Source: Kryptolebias marmoratus (taxonomy: Eukaryota; Chordata; Actinopteri; Cyprinodontiformes; Rivulidae). From it: a stretch of DNA of 64,000 nt. The number at the start of each line of letters is the position of its first letter. Position 1 is the stretch's first letter. The notes under the pieces are model-generated. The model did no database searches. It saw only the letters and a list, made by a program, of their open reading frames with translations, and was not told the origin of the DNA. Of the stretch, positions 35,336 through 46,520 are shown one piece after another. A program made the position numbers and the translations under genes. The stretch spans positions 9,869,445 through 9,933,444 of the forward strand of contig NC_051438.1 in NCBI RefSeq assembly GCF_001649575.2, in the 5' to 3' direction.

Positions 35336-36445
35336 ACTCTCTATGTACCAATGACTCTGTAATTGCTACCTGTTGTGATCTATTTTATTTTATTTTCATG
35401 TGAAACAATAACTAAGAAACAAACTGGGGCACTAACATTTTTTTTATTGCACGGACACTGGCAGTCAAGCTGGACTCTGATCTTCAGTTGACCTGGTCTC
35501 ACTTGTCAATATATCTGTCTACATTCACTTCATGTTGTCAGGTGATTGGGCGAAGTTAGTTACTACTCATTTAAAAGACCTAAATCATTTAAGCCATGCA
35601 AAGTCCAGCTGTAGAACGTGCCTAAATGATGTGACATTTACTCCTGCGACAACAGGCATTCAGCTAAAGATGGAAATGGTAAACACTCAAAGTTTCTACA
35701 AACATCCAGTCTGTCTAGAAACAGTGGGCAAATGCCTGCAAGATTTGGACCCTGTTACTAAAGCATCGGGCTCCACGGACAGTGTGAAATATGTTTTCAG
35801 CTGCTCCAATCACAGGTAAATATCTGGTGTAATTCCAAAGAAACTGTGGTGTCCTAGATGAGTTTGAAAATTGTCGAATATGATTATGTTCAAACAAAAG
35901 TATCAGAAACCGCTCTGCCAGCGCTTGCACACAGAGCTTGATTGGCATGTTATTGCTGGGTGAGTCAGCTTTTTACTGACCACCCTCTGGACACAGGAGA
36001 GCCAATAAGGCCGGGTTTTTGCCAGGCAAAAGTTCTGCTGTGTTTTTTTTTTTTACAATTTTGGCACAATCGTTGCCCAATACTTTTTTTTTTTTAAATG
36101 TACTTACATTTAAACGTAATAAAACAAAAAAACTAACCCGGCGCTTCAATGAAGTACTGCTAGAGGAGAGGTAAACACATCCACCATTTCTGTCTGGGGT
36201 TGTTTTTCCACGCTGTCGTCACGCCGTCGGTACATTTTCAAGCCACAAAACTCCCAATTTCTGCGCATAACTGGTCTCAGGGTCCGAAGGAAACGGATCA
36301 AAGTAATCAGAAGTTGTGGCTGGAGAGAACTATTTATGAACTAATATATTTTTTAAACATATATTTGTAGATTGCTGATAGGGCGCTTGCAGTGTTTGTA
36401 ACTGTTTACGGGAGTAAGTTCCTCACAATGAACCACTTCTTAGCT

Positions 36446-36447
<2 letters not shown>

Positions 36448-36511
<64 letters not shown>
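36448..36511. repeat. (CA)n microsatellite
   Basis: About 32 uninterrupted CA units. Confidence 0.97.
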
Positions 36512-36513
<2 letters not shown>

Positions 36514-36793
36514 CTGTTGATAAATATATATGTGTAAGCAATGCACATTTCATGAATTAAACTTTGTATGTCCGAATAAAACTAAGGTAAGACATTAACT
36601 GTTCATGCTCTTTCCATAGAGCCCCACTTTAAAATGTTCGAACCATTCCTTTAAAAGCACATTAAAGTAAAGTTGTTTGTTTGTTTGTTTGTTTTTGTAA
36701 ATTTATGACTTAAGCAAGCTGTCATTGGGTCCTGCTTGAGTCAAAACTGTTTTGTTGGGTTTGATGTGCTGTTTAGCATGTGGGAGTGTGCCA

Positions 36794-36838
36794 TTGTGTG
36801 TGTCGGTGTGTGTGCGTGTGTGTGTGTGTGTGTGTGTT
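36794..36838. repeat. (GT)n microsatellite near the gene 5' end
   Basis: GT units with CG interruptions lie just upstream of the CpG-rich region at 36880. Such repeats near promoters often vary between individuals. Confidence 0.9.
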
Positions 36839-36879
36839 CCTCTGTCTGCCTGAGAGCATTTTTTTTTCCTGTATCACAA

Positions 36880-37420
36880 ATCAGAGAGTGTCGGCATCTG
36901 CAGAAGCTCGCGGGTGCAAGAGTTCACCGGTGGCGCCTGGTCTGCAAACTCGGGGAGTTTTCTCAAAACTACGGGCGGGTGGAAGCTGGCGCAGCTCGGA
37001 GGCGGAGGGGAGCTGTGGCTGTCCTCCACCTCACCACCGCCTCACCACCGCCTCACCTCCACCTCACCACCGCCTCGCCCGACGCGGCGGACCGAGGCTC
37101 CGGACGGAAGCTTCCCGACGTTCAGGCGGGCTGGGGTTGGGGTGCGGGTGGGGGCGGGAGGGGCACGATGCCCAGGTGAACGGCGGCGGGTGAGTCCACA
37201 GCTGGAGCTTCACTTTCGAGGCTTTTATTATTATTATTATTTATTGTTTCAGCTCCCGGAGTTACTTTTGGTGAAACTTTCCGACCGCTGAAGCGGCGCT
37301 AACCTGGCTAAAAGTCGCCTCCATAAAAATGAAACTGCGTGAAGGCAAAGTTTTCAGGTGACGCGACGTTCCCCGTTTAACACGGAAAACTAACAGTCTC
37401 TCTGGAGTTTTTCGTGGAGT
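36880..37420 (+). promoter_or_regulatory. CpG island, probable promoter of the downstream gene
   Basis: GC and CpG density rise sharply compared with the AT-rich surroundings, with many CG steps, GGGCGGG-type boxes near 37150 (GGGGGCGGGAGGGG) and 36973, and a CCTCACCACCG-type minisatellite at 37027-37075. This lies 2.7 kb upstream of the first coding exon and contains a splice donor, so it most likely holds the transcription start. No TATA box was identified, as expected for a CpG-island promoter. Confidence 0.6.
36900..37189 (+). other. Probable untranslated first exon of the gene
   Basis: A good donor (GGCGG|GTGAGTCC, GT at 37190-37191) ends the GC-rich block. Joined to the acceptor before 39865, it would give a spliced 5' UTR. 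It contains a minimal upstream frame ATG CCC AGG TGA at 37168. The 5' limit is approximate. Confidence 0.45.
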
Positions 37421-37818
37421 TGCTGTAATGTAAATACAGTGACAGGGACTTTAAAAGGACATTTTGTTTTTTTCCTCAGCTTTGGCATTTTCCACCTTGG
37501 CTATATTAGGCTCTAATTACTCCGCAGGTTGAGTATGCGACATTTTATTTAAAAACTAATGGACCAAATATGGAGTTTCCTGATGTGTACCATTTTTACA
37601 ATTAAATGCAAACTTAAACATCTCGTTAATACGTCAGTGTATGTGTTTGGATGCGTAGATATGTAGTTATAACATAAATCTCCAACTTTAAGGGCAGACT
37701 TTAAAAGTGTTCACATCCTAACAGATCAGTGGGTCCTAAAGTTGGGGGTCGGGACCCTAGTGTGGGTCATAAAACACCAAGTGAAGGTCTTCAAATCAAT
37801 TTCAGAAATCTAATTAAA

Positions 37819-37821
<3 letters not shown>

Positions 37822-37883
<62 letters not shown>
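37822..37883. repeat. (TA)n microsatellite
   Basis: About 31 TA units inside intron 1. Confidence 0.97.
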
Positions 37884-37885
<2 letters not shown>

Positions 37886-38109
37886 CTACTAAGTTAGAAA
37901 TGTTCTTAAGAATAATACAGTAAGCATATGATTGTTAGGCTGTCTGTATTGTCATTATGCCAGGGTTTGATAGTATTATTATTAAGTTTGTGTACTTTAA
38001 TTGGAAGTATTTGAAGTATTTGAGGCTACCAGCCTCGGCCGCTGCTGTTTCGTGGGTCGGAAGCTGAAAAGTCTGAGAGCTGCCAGCCTAACAGACAGAA
38101 GGCTTCAGA

Positions 38110-38700
38110 GAACAGCTCTAATACGTATGTTTTTCCTTTTTTCTTGAATGTAATTGGATCGGAATAATATGAGCCCAAATATAGTTTTCCCCCCTTGATA
38201 CTTTGTCAAGAATGCGGCGCGGGCAGCGGCTGCCAGGAGTCTGCGAAGCCCGCAAACATCATCAAAAGAGCGGGTTTCCTCCTTTGTGATCCGCTGCCAT
38301 TGCCTTCCTGCAGTTTTGTAGGTCCTCATGCCCTTGGTTTTTTTTTTTTCTCCAGCTGGACGATACACTGCTTCGACTTAGAGGAGCTTTGTCCAGCCAG
38401 CTACGTCCAGTCAACTTTACAGACTGTAGATCTGCCCGAATGGGATCATTTATCTCTTCCGTCACATCATAAATAAGCATCGGTGATCTGTTATCTCTGG
38501 AAGTTGTGCTTGCTTGTGTTATCACACTGCCTCCCCTTGTTTTACCCATTTGGATGCTTCAAATCCAAAGCCGTTCAAGGGATTCTCCACATTATTCCTG
38601 CAAATATTCCAGCACAGATTGATTTTTATTTTATCGGTCCAAAGAAAAGCCGTTCCAAGTTTGCTTCTTCACTGTGCCCAGTCAGGATATTCTAGTCTTG
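38110..38700 (-). pseudogene. Tc1-like transposase relic
   Basis: On the minus strand the C-terminal half of a Tc1-type transposase is readable across frames. WTDKIKINLCW (near 38625) corresponds to the W(S/T)DETKINLFG box. RGGSV follows, then IYDVTEEINDPIRADLQS and SVKLTGRSW match the segment before the QMDNDPKHTA box, which is itself lost. Near 38300 the sequence reads RQWQRITKEET, as in AWQSITKEET of this group. A frameshift lies at a poly-A run and the second catalytic Asp region is degraded. It is inactive. Confidence 0.75.
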
Positions 38701-38999
38701 GTGTGCATGATTGCTTGTTTGTCTCGCTTCCTTTTGTTATTAATCAGTTGCTTAATCGTGTTCTCTGCTTAGCTCCAGTTCTTTAGCCCATGAAGGCTCC
38801 TGTATCCATCCAACACTGTATATTTGCTGTGGACAAACAGGTCTCTGCATCTCACCAATGTATTTTCTCTTCTTAGAGAGTTTTAAACTGTTGTTTTTGG
38901 CCACTCCCAACCCTCTCACTGTCTTCCTGGTTCGTTTGATTTTTTAAAAAAAATTTTTGCAGCCATGAAACGGTTCTCTTTCACTTTCAATAAGAGATC

Positions 39000-39007
39000 A
39001 TTTGCAT
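39000..39007 (+). promoter_or_regulatory. Octamer motif ATTTGCAT
   Basis: A perfect POU-factor octamer is followed directly by ATTTAAG. It lies 0.9 kb upstream of the first coding exon inside intron 1. One octamer is expected by chance every 65 kb or so per strand, so function is only possible, not shown. Confidence 0.2.
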
Positions 39008-39892
39008 ATTTAAGAGTTGCCTGGAACAGCTGAATGCAAACACTGAACTCGCCTCAGTATATTCACCTGCACTTTTTGTGAAGGAACAGGGAAAGAACAG
39101 CACACAACGGCTTTCTTCTCATTGAGAGAACGTTTGGTTCCTTTTAACACTACCCTTCATGGTAGAAATGATCAGGGGCAATTAGCACGTGGCAGGGTAG
39201 GCCTCTCCGAGCGTCTTCGTCCTCAAACGGAGCATATCTGAGCGGTGTGATGATGTCACAGCTGGAGCAGGTCTGAAATAACCAGGCATCCCTGTAGTGA
39301 GTGTTTCCATGACAACGCAGCCTCCCAGTTTAAACGGTGGATGAAGAACTGTGTCTCAAATAATTACTTTGGATAATTTGTGCTCACTATGCCAGGGAGG
39401 GGGAGCAGTTGGTGCTGACTTGAGGTGCAAAAGTCCTTGTCTGAGACATCTCAGACTCCCACCGGGGTCAAATGTTTAACTAGCTCATATCTTAAATGGT
39501 GGAACATTTGAACCGAGATAAAACACAATTTATTGATCAAATTTACCCTAACTTGTTCTGAGACATAGTGCTGCCAGAAAATTCAAAATGACTTTTTGAA
39601 TTTTTTTATTTTTACCAAAAATTGTACAACTTCTTAGTTTAAACATTTGATATGTTTGCTATGTTTCATTGTGAAAAAAATAAGGATTCATGAGATTTAT
39701 AAAACATTGGTTTTATTCACATTTTACAGAACTTCACAGATTTTTTTGGAATTGGGGTTGTAGCTTTTACAAGCAATAATAGAAAGCTATGACGTTACAT
39801 AAAACTACTCTGTAGTCAGTTTAATGTCAGATTCCCAACTAAATATGTGTTTTCACTCCTCCAGGTGTTTGACAAAGAGAGCGGACCTAAAC

Positions 39893-39967
39893 ATGATGTT
39901 CATCGAAGCTGATAGCTGACGCTGTAGAATGAGACAGGATGGAACAGACAGACAGCCCTGCCTCTGA
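39893..39967 (+). promoter_or_regulatory. Two upstream open frames before the main start codon
   Basis: In the 5' UTR of exon 2, ATG 39893 opens a 9-codon frame ending at TGA 39919. ATG 39929 opens a 13-codon frame ending at TGA 39967, which overlaps the main start (39939) out of frame. Both would be met first by scanning ribosomes and could lower translation of the main protein. Confidence 0.5.
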
Positions 39968-41534
39968 GAGCAACAACCCTAATGGGTTTGTCAACCGAGT
40001 GTTCAACGTTTCTCTGGACGTGGAGAATGAGACCGGCAGTATTTATCTTCAGGAGACGGGGCCGGGCTCTGCAGAGGTCCAAAAAGAGGCCCAGGCGTCG
40101 TCTTCTCAGACCTCCGTCAAGGACAGGCAGGAGGTTAACCGCAGGCCCCGTGCCACCGGGGGCATCTGGAGGATCTTAAACCGAAAGAAGGCTGTCTCAG
40201 AGCTGGAGAGGAGACCCCACTCCATGATTCTGCCCGGGGAGGCTTCCATCCCGAAACTTTCGTTTGCCGACAAAGTTCGCTCTTTCAAGAAGCTGAAGTC
40301 CCCCGCTGTGTTCCGAGGAAAGACGGGCAAATTGTCCACCGCCAAGTTCACCAGCTCCTTGGTGGACGAGGAGTCGTTCTGCCGTGACATTGGCACTCCC
40401 CAGCAGACCAGCAAGAGCACAATTCGAAACAGAGGCAAGAGGCATTCATATGCTGGCTACACGGCAGATTTTGACTGCTCGTTTGAAGACCTTGACCTAT
40501 CCTCTCCAGTGGATGGCCATCAGCCCGCTGTAACAGTAGAGGCTGTGGCTCAGAATGGTTGTAAACCCTCCGAAAGAGTTTCTTACAGTAAAAGAGGCAA
40601 TAACTTTTCAACAAACTGCAACAAAACCACTGCAGGTTGTGAAGAGCCGAGTGTTAAAAGTAGCCCGAGACCTCACCTCAGTGGAGGAAGGAGACACAAA
40701 GACATGTGGAGTTACCTGAGAAGGATTTCCCTCCTGGGGAAGACAAACCCTGTCTTCTCAGAAAGGAGCTTCGACTCAGAGCTTCACTCACTGGACAAAA
40801 CCATAGACTCGGATTATGGTTCTGTGGACATTGAGAGCGTCAGGGACTTTCAGCCACCGCCTCCAAAACCCTCGGACACGAAGGGACACTTCGGCGGTCT
40901 CTTTAAGTTTTTTAACAGTGTGGCAGAATCGGCCAGAAAATGGCGAACAACGTCGCGCTCCTTCTCTCCTCCAGAGGGAGAGAGGACTCCGATGACCTCC
41001 CCGCGCGCCCCACAGAGGACAGTGGACAATGTTCACAGCGTGTCTCTGACGCTCCACAGCGAAGAGACGCCTACATCTATACCTACGCCGTCATCGCCAC
41101 TGACCGCCAAGTCCTCGCATCCCAACAGCTTCGACGGTGAGACTCCAACACCTGTAACAGCCCCCAAAGAATCCCCCAAAGTGGTCCTGAAAGCTTTTAG
41201 ATCTGCCACAGGATCTCGAGCTGTTAACGGCCTTCAGAACTGTGACGTTACCGTCAACCCCACGGAGGACAAAGAGATTAACCCGAAATCCACAGCCAGT
41301 GTAGAGAATCACGTTTCTGATTCAGGTCCGGACAGCAGCGTCGAAAGGGGTCAGCCGAACTGCCTCTATCCAGAGGAAAAGGTAGAGGGACAAAAAGGAA
41401 ACAAGCAGGATTCCAAGGATGCTGCGCTGGGCTCCCACCAAGTACAGGAAGTGAATGTCCAATCACAACAAGGAGATAAGGAGAGCACGACCAATAGTGT
41501 AGCAGCATCGGATTCGACAGAAGAAATATTTAAG
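39939..41534 (+). CDS. First coding exon of an unidentified gene; possible Asef/SPATA13-type RhoGEF N-terminus
   Basis: This large exon encodes 532 residues. The acceptor is at 39864 and the donor AAG|GTACGT at 41535 (phase 0). The ATG context (ACAGG ATG G) is strong. No folded domain is visible. The chain is Ser/Pro/Thr-rich with basic patches: RRPHSMILPG (91-100), FADKVRSFKKLKSP (109-122), SYLRRISLLGK (258-268), PPPPKP (306-311, a possible SH3 ligand) and FGGLFKFFNSVAESARKW (318-335), which looks like a conserved amphipathic helix. Serines preceded by Arg suggest kinase and 14-3-3 sites. This is typical of a regulatory, disordered N-terminus of a signalling protein. The identity is unproven. 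The long isoform of SPATA13/Asef2, a Rac/Cdc42 exchange factor, also has a long N-terminal extension and an Arg-rich RPxSVI motif, but DH, PH and SH3 exons would lie past the window. Confidence 0.88.
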
Positions 41535-42534
41535 GTACGTCACTTAACGCATAATGAGCTGCATTGTTTGTTTTTATTCGTTGTAAATAATGCATATACT
41601 AGAGAGGTTTGTTTTGTTTCAGAGGAAAATGGCACATTTTTTTCTAATGTGTCAGAAATTTATGCCATAACCACATTTCATTGCAGGCCCTTTTCACTTC
41701 ATTAACATTCCCAGAGGCATGTGTCATGTAATTACTGCACAAATGCTCAAAAGATCATTTATGTAACTGCTTTAACCATGGTCATTCCTTTTGCTTCTTA
41801 AAACCATTGACAGCGAATTACATTATATATGGTACTTGTTGTTTTTTTTACACCATACAGTCTAATAAAATAGGTGCAAAAGCAAAGCAGCAGCTGGAAA
41901 AGATAAGATTTAAAAAACCCACTCTGCTATTGTTCTTTTGCCCCATCTGTTGGACAAAAGAGGATATAGTGAATGCAAAAGTACACACCATTCTGCAAGA
42001 GTTTGTCCTTTCCTGCTTAGCCAGCCTTTTGTAGCCTGCAAAGAAACCCTACATTTCCCATAGAGCTTGCAGTGTGCGACTGCAGCAGCCCCACAGCTCT
42101 GTGACGTCAGTGCTCCATGACAGCAGCCTTCGCCTTTTCACTCCACTGGAAGAAATAGTCATCTCCCTCCCAGTCATCCCAACGAGTCAGGACATGTTAG
42201 TCCGAGCTTCTGACTAAATGAGATATGACATCTCAATACTCAGCACACTTTCATAGGGGTTTGTTATGCAAAGGCGAGGGCTTTAGAAGCGTTTGTTTTG
42301 GAAAGGTTGTTAACCTCCCGTCCCACTGTAATTCTGCAGGGTTCTGCGCTGACATCTGTCTTTAAAAGCACCGAGAAATGAAAAATAAATAAATAAATAA
42401 ACTGAGATCACAGATAAGTGAAAACAAACAGATGTCTCTTTTAATAGAAGACAGGACCTATATGTCAAACAGAATCAGGAAAAACTGACTTAAGGATGTT
42501 TTTTGGAAATAAAATGCACTTTAGACCTTAAAAA

Positions 42535-44035
42535 GTCATTTTTAAAGTGGTGCTTTGTGTAAAGGTATGAACAATTACTATCTTACCTGTTGTAGACAGC
42601 TTCTTGAACGACCTTAGTTTGGAGAAATAGAGTTTCTGCCTGACAGGACTGACAAGCTCACATCTAGTTTGAATGTGGGAAAGACCAAAGTGGATTGCTG
42701 CCGACTTAAAAGAGCGTCAGGCCCAGTTTAGACGATGCCGACTTTGATCGAAGCTGTAGCTTTCTGCTGCGGTTCGGCCGGCCGTGCACACGACAACAGC
42801 CTTTGCTTTCACTGAAACCAAAACTTTTTGAATGCAAGTAATAATGTTGAGGTTTTTGGACACCCCCCTGCCCCCCTGCAATGATTGGTTTTTCTGTGCT
42901 TGCTCAACTAGATGAACGGCAGTAATAATGGCAGACAGCAGAGTGCTGTTTGTTCTACTCACTCGTTTCAACATGTAGCAGCGACCCAACCTCACCCGCG
43001 GTCTAAACAAACGTCCAAGTAGTCACCATTTTGGATGTAACTGTTTACATGCTCCAGGGTGCATTGAAAGCCCAGCATCAGTGTTGCCACATATACTGTA
43101 TTTATTGTTTTTATAAGATAGTTTTAGGGTCACGTCGCCCTCATATTCTGTGCACATGTTCACCAATCACAACACACAGCTAATCTTACAACTTCCCCTG
43201 TCCGAGAAAGCCCACCTCACTCAGCACATGTGATAGTATGGGTGAAAGTACGATAGTTTTTCATGCCTGTCTGGGAACCCTGTCTGGCATGGATTCAGTG
43301 AGCACAGTCATATCCATGTAAAGGTGTTTTTCTTTTTCTTGTTGATTGTGAGATTGATCTGGTGTAAACAGGGCCTCAGTGTTCAGAAAATACCAGCATG
43401 ATTCATGTTTTGTAAACAGTAACACAGCCGTCAGTTTTGCATTACATGTTTAATCACGTTGATTTCTAATGGTTCTTTAAAAGAGTAAATAGCACCAGCA
43501 GCAGCACAGTGAAGCACTGCGTCCAGCAGGAGTTTCTTAATATTCCTGCTGATGTAAGCATATCATTCAAAATGGGATGGCTGTGTAAATGTTTAAATCA
43601 AAGCTTTTGCACGAACCGTTATGACACTTTAAAGAATGGAGATGATGTCTAAAGGGACTTTGCCATCTTTAAACAGCTCAAGTCCTGAATTTCATAGCAG
43701 TTGTTTGTGAACTCTTTTGATAAACCTTTACGCAGCCTTACATTCTGACAATTATTTTGACAAAAATATGTAGAAACTCCTGCCACATGTTACACCTGAA
43801 TACATCTTAAATAACCATAGAATTCCATGGAAATGACAATGTAACGTGAAACAGACGGCGGTATAAAGATTTGTAAAATAGTGTTTGCCTGAACCTCTGT
43901 GACATTTTGGACTTTGGTCTCGGCTGGTAATCAGTCCTGTTCAATGTAAACTTTTGGCTGTTCGAGAAGCTATCTACAACTGGTAAAATATTCATTATTT
44001 TTTACTTTTACACAGAAACCCACTTCAGAATGACC
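42535..44035. repeat. Family B element split by a nested insertion
   Basis: The left arm (42535-42717) has TATGAACAATTACTATC, TTACCTGTTGTAGACAGC and AAGTGGATTGCTGCC. The right arm (about 43840-44035) has TTTGGACTTTGGTCTCGGC, GAGAAGCTATCTACAACTGG and AACCCACTTCAGAATG. A complete copy is about 600 bp, and here the arms are 1.1 kb apart because a separate element with its own inverted ends sits between them. Confidence 0.5.
42718..43377. mobile_element. hAT-like non-autonomous DNA transposon (candidate)
   Basis: The left end CAGGCCCAGTTTAGACG and the inverted right end (complement of GTGTAAACAGGGCCTC) match at most positions. Ends of the type CAGGNCC...TTTACAC occur in hAT elements. The unit is about 660 bp and has no transposase. 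An 8-bp target duplication was not convincingly found, so this class is tentative. Confidence 0.35.
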
Positions 44036-44344
44036 AAGCAATTTCTTTAAAACACACAGAAATGTGATGTTCCTAATTAATGAATCCCTCTCAGGACAAT
44101 ATGTACTTATGAAGTCATTTCAGGCATATTAAGTAGATTCTTAATTATTTATCTAATCATCTAAATCAGCCATTGAAGGTACTTATGTAACCTCATTTTT
44201 TATTATATTGTTTACATGTGTTTTAGCTGTCCACCTTTGAATTTTACCTAATTTGTGAACAAGGAAAAAATCTTTTTGCAATCTTTAGAATAACCTTTAG
44301 TGTTAAGAAAAAAGGGGAGGGGATTTTGTTTGTTTGTTTGTTTG

Positions 44345-44530
44345 GAAGACATTTTGCTTCTCATCTGAGGAGCTTTTATAATTCAAACTGAACAGCATGG
44401 AGGTCCGAGCTCTAACCTGTAGTGTTCATAGAAGCTGAACTCACCTGCAAGTCCCTCTCCCTTCCCTCCCTCCTGAGGGTTGATAGAGTTTTATACTGTG
44501 GTTCAGTTTGAACTGAGAAACATCTTCATA
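44345..44530. repeat. Small foldback repeat
   Basis: The left end (GAAGACATTTTGCTTCTCATC, then AATTCAAACTGAACAG) is mirrored by the right end (CAGTTTGAACTGAGAAACATCTTC). The same style of short hairpin element, with GAAGACATTTTGCTTCTCATC-type ends, is frequent in fish genomes. Confidence 0.5.
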
Positions 44531-45088
44531 TCACATAAACATGGTTTGTACTTGCTTCAAATACTGAATGATTTCATTCAGGTTTAAAAGTTTACAATGA
44601 CCAGATGAAGATCCTGACTGCTGAACTTAAAGTGAGTTTTGCAGCTGATGGTTTTGATAAAAAAAAAGAAGATCTTGAAACTATAACATGACCCATGTCC
44701 CTTTTTTGGGGGGAGATTAGCGATGAGGAAAAAACACGTTTTCTATTTGAAAGCGGATACAGATAGTAATAATAACAATAAAAAAATGTTATGACCTTTC
44801 ATCAGGAAGCCTCATCTGCACAACTGTTATATGAGTCTAAATTAATTCCACTTGTCTCTTAAACTTAAATTACCTGCCAGCCCTTTGGTGCTGAGTTATC
44901 TCCTCATAGCACTGCAATTAAAAAGCTTAAGCTCAGGCAGATTCTGGTAGATTCTTTCACAATAAAATATGAGATATCCTTTTTCCCCCCTGATCTACAG
45001 AGACATTTTCCTAATTCCCCACACACTAGGAATGCATTCTTGCACTTTTTATCTGGGCCAAACTGCTGAGTATCTTTGCCAATCACAG

Positions 45089-45430
45089 CTGTGCGAGCAG
45101 ATTGCCAACCAGACAGGCTGCGGCGTGAGACAGCCAGGTCCAGCCTTGTCCCTGTCTAGCACAGAGAGGACCTCTGTGCCTCTCAGGCGGCTGCTCGCCC
45201 GTCCTCGCCCGGCCTCCGTCGTCCTGGACCTGCGGAGGCCCGTGCCAGATCGAGAGCTCCACACGCATTACAGCGAGGTCGGCTCGCTGCCGCGGCTGAG
45301 GCGCAGGCCGGCGGCCGCCATCATGCAGCACTCCCCGGCGCCGAGACGGACGGCCGCGCGCTCCAGGCCGTGCTCCGTCATAGAGAGCAGTGTCACTAGA
45401 GAGACGCAGTCCACGGAGCTGCACCACAGA
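45089..45430 (+). CDS. Second coding exon of the same gene
   Basis: The exon encodes 114 residues (533-646 of the model) in phase 0 at both ends, matching exon 1. The acceptor chosen is CCAATCACAG|CTG; nearby AGs at 45070 and 45100 are also in phase, so the start may shift by a few codons. The donor is ACAGA|GTAAGG. The stretch is strikingly GC- and Arg-rich compared with flanking introns. It repeats the motif RPxSV(V/I): RPASVV at 572-577 and RPCSVI at 625-630. No domain is visible. The high GC at codon third positions and canonical donor support a real exon. Confidence 0.75.
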
Positions 45431-46174
45431 GTAAGGAAAACGAAATCAAACACGAGCATTCACACTTTAAATAAAAGCAACACACGAATGAAGACTATAT
45501 GGCGCACTTGTAAACACAGTATGTCTCCTCCTAGTGTTGAAAACGATGAAAGTAGGATGGCCAAGTCTCATAGTAGTCTCCTCCAACTCAGTGATAAAAA
45601 TAGAGCAAGTCCATAATGAATCAAACGCACTCCAGACTTCGAAGGGCATTCCAGTTCTAACCCAGTATTTATATACCGCTCACTGTTAGCTGCAACAATG
45701 CCTGCATGCTCTGCCTCATTTACAGAGGCCCGCAGTTCTGAATGCTGCTTTCCCCTCGGTTACTTTCCCTCTCGCTCCCTTTGCCTCCATCTCTTATTCT
45801 CTTTCTCCCTCCCTTGCTCTCAGTCCCTCTCTGTGGCCAATTTTCTGCCTCATCGCTCCCATAAGCTTTACCTCTCATTGCCCTAAGTCAGAGTCACTTC
45901 ATTTTAACCTGAGAGAATGCCTGCTTGGCATGATGTATAGTCTCTCATGGTTTGCACGCCGGCCAGTGCACCAGAATAGAGTTGCTGGATGGGAAATACT
46001 TAACTTCACTGCAAAAAAAAAAATTAAATGGGACATGGCAGTAAGGAAGACTTTTTTTTTAAGGTGAAGGGCAAGAGAAAGTGTGTGTGTGTGTGTGTAC
46101 GTTCAACCTTGTGCGAGTTGCAGTGGCAGCGTTTGGAACATAGGAGATGTCCTAACTATTCAGTACCCCTCCAG
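45431..46174 (+). other. Intron 3 (predicted)
   Basis: The 744-bp intron has a GTAAGG donor and a very good 3' end: branch-point-like CTAAC at 46152-46156, then a pyrimidine stretch ending CCCCTCCAG. Confidence 0.65.
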
Positions 46175-46301
46175 GCCTTGTCTCGCCCCCCGGGAGTGTC
46201 ACCACTTGAGCCCCCACACAGGGCGTCTCTGCAGCGGTGTCGCTCCCTGCCACTTCCCCCCAGCACCCTCACTGCCTTGGCACTGCTCCTGCCTCAGTCA
46301 G
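46175..46301 (+). CDS. Third coding exon of the same gene
   Basis: The exon is 127 bp, phase 0 to 1, and encodes residues 647-688 plus one base. The acceptor is preceded by a consensus branch point. The donor CAGTCAG|GTATTA is acceptable. The residues include SLQRCRSLPLPPSTL, with RCRSLP (667-672) a likely 14-3-3 or kinase site, then a Leu-rich stretch (TALALLLPQ). It is Pro-rich at the start and no domain is visible. Confidence 0.75.
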
Positions 46302-46410
46302 GTATTATTGCATTTTTCTATTTGCATGAATATGTTAATTACGAGCTGGTGTATATATCATTTTTTTTTTTTTTTTAAGTTAATTGGTTTTTCTGTTTGT
46401 GTCCATCCAG
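46302..46410 (+). other. Intron 4 (predicted)
   Basis: The 109-bp intron has a size common in fish. It contains a poly-T run and ends in TTTGTGTCCATCCAG. Confidence 0.7.
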
Positions 46411-46520
46411 TTACCATGGGTCAGTCGTCATCGTCGGTGCGGCTGCGGTCTGGAGGCTCCGGTAGCTGCAGAAGAAGGAGGCTGCTGAGACCCGGGTCAG
46501 AACCGCTCCAGGTCAACATA
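46411..46520 (+). CDS. Fourth coding exon of the same gene; gene continues beyond the window
   Basis: The exon is 110 bp, phase 1 to 0, and encodes residues 689-725 of the model. The joined codon at its start is Val, followed by TMGQSSSSVRLRSGG, then SCRRRRLLRPG near the end. The donor AACATA|GTGAGT is a perfect consensus. The reading frame is open at the donor, so at least one more exon must follow. I saw none before 64000. Confidence 0.75.

Larger units (their letters stand above)
35336..36880. other. Intergenic, no gene supported
   Basis: An open frame at 35484-35819 ends near a possible donor (CACAG|GTAAAT) but matches nothing that I recognise. T-rich tracts lie near 36042 and 36084. A (TTTG)n tract lies at 36675-36697. 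Confidence 0.35.
37190..39864 (+). other. Intron 1 (predicted)
   Basis: The intron runs from the GTGAGT donor at 37190 to the pyrimidine-rich acceptor TTTTCACTCCTCCAG at 39864. It holds an (AT)n microsatellite, a Tc1-like relic at 38110-38700 and an octamer motif at 39000. Confidence 0.45.
41535..45088 (+). other. Intron 2 (predicted)
   Basis: The intron runs from donor GTACGT to acceptor TTTGCCAATCACAG. Read-through from exon 2 would stop at 41705. It holds a family B element split by a hAT-like insertion, a small foldback element and (AAAT)n near 42386. Confidence 0.65.

Noticed and set aside
35484..35819. Open frame with a possible splice donor at its end (CACAG|GTAAAT), Cys-containing
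   Set aside because: No recognisable domain, no good acceptor or start, and it lies beside a decayed LINE. It is most likely chance, although transcript data could revive it.
36736..37193. Overlapping open frames of 125-147 codons across the CpG island
   Set aside because: They arise from the GT repeat and the GC-rich minisatellite. The block is better explained as promoter and untranslated exon.
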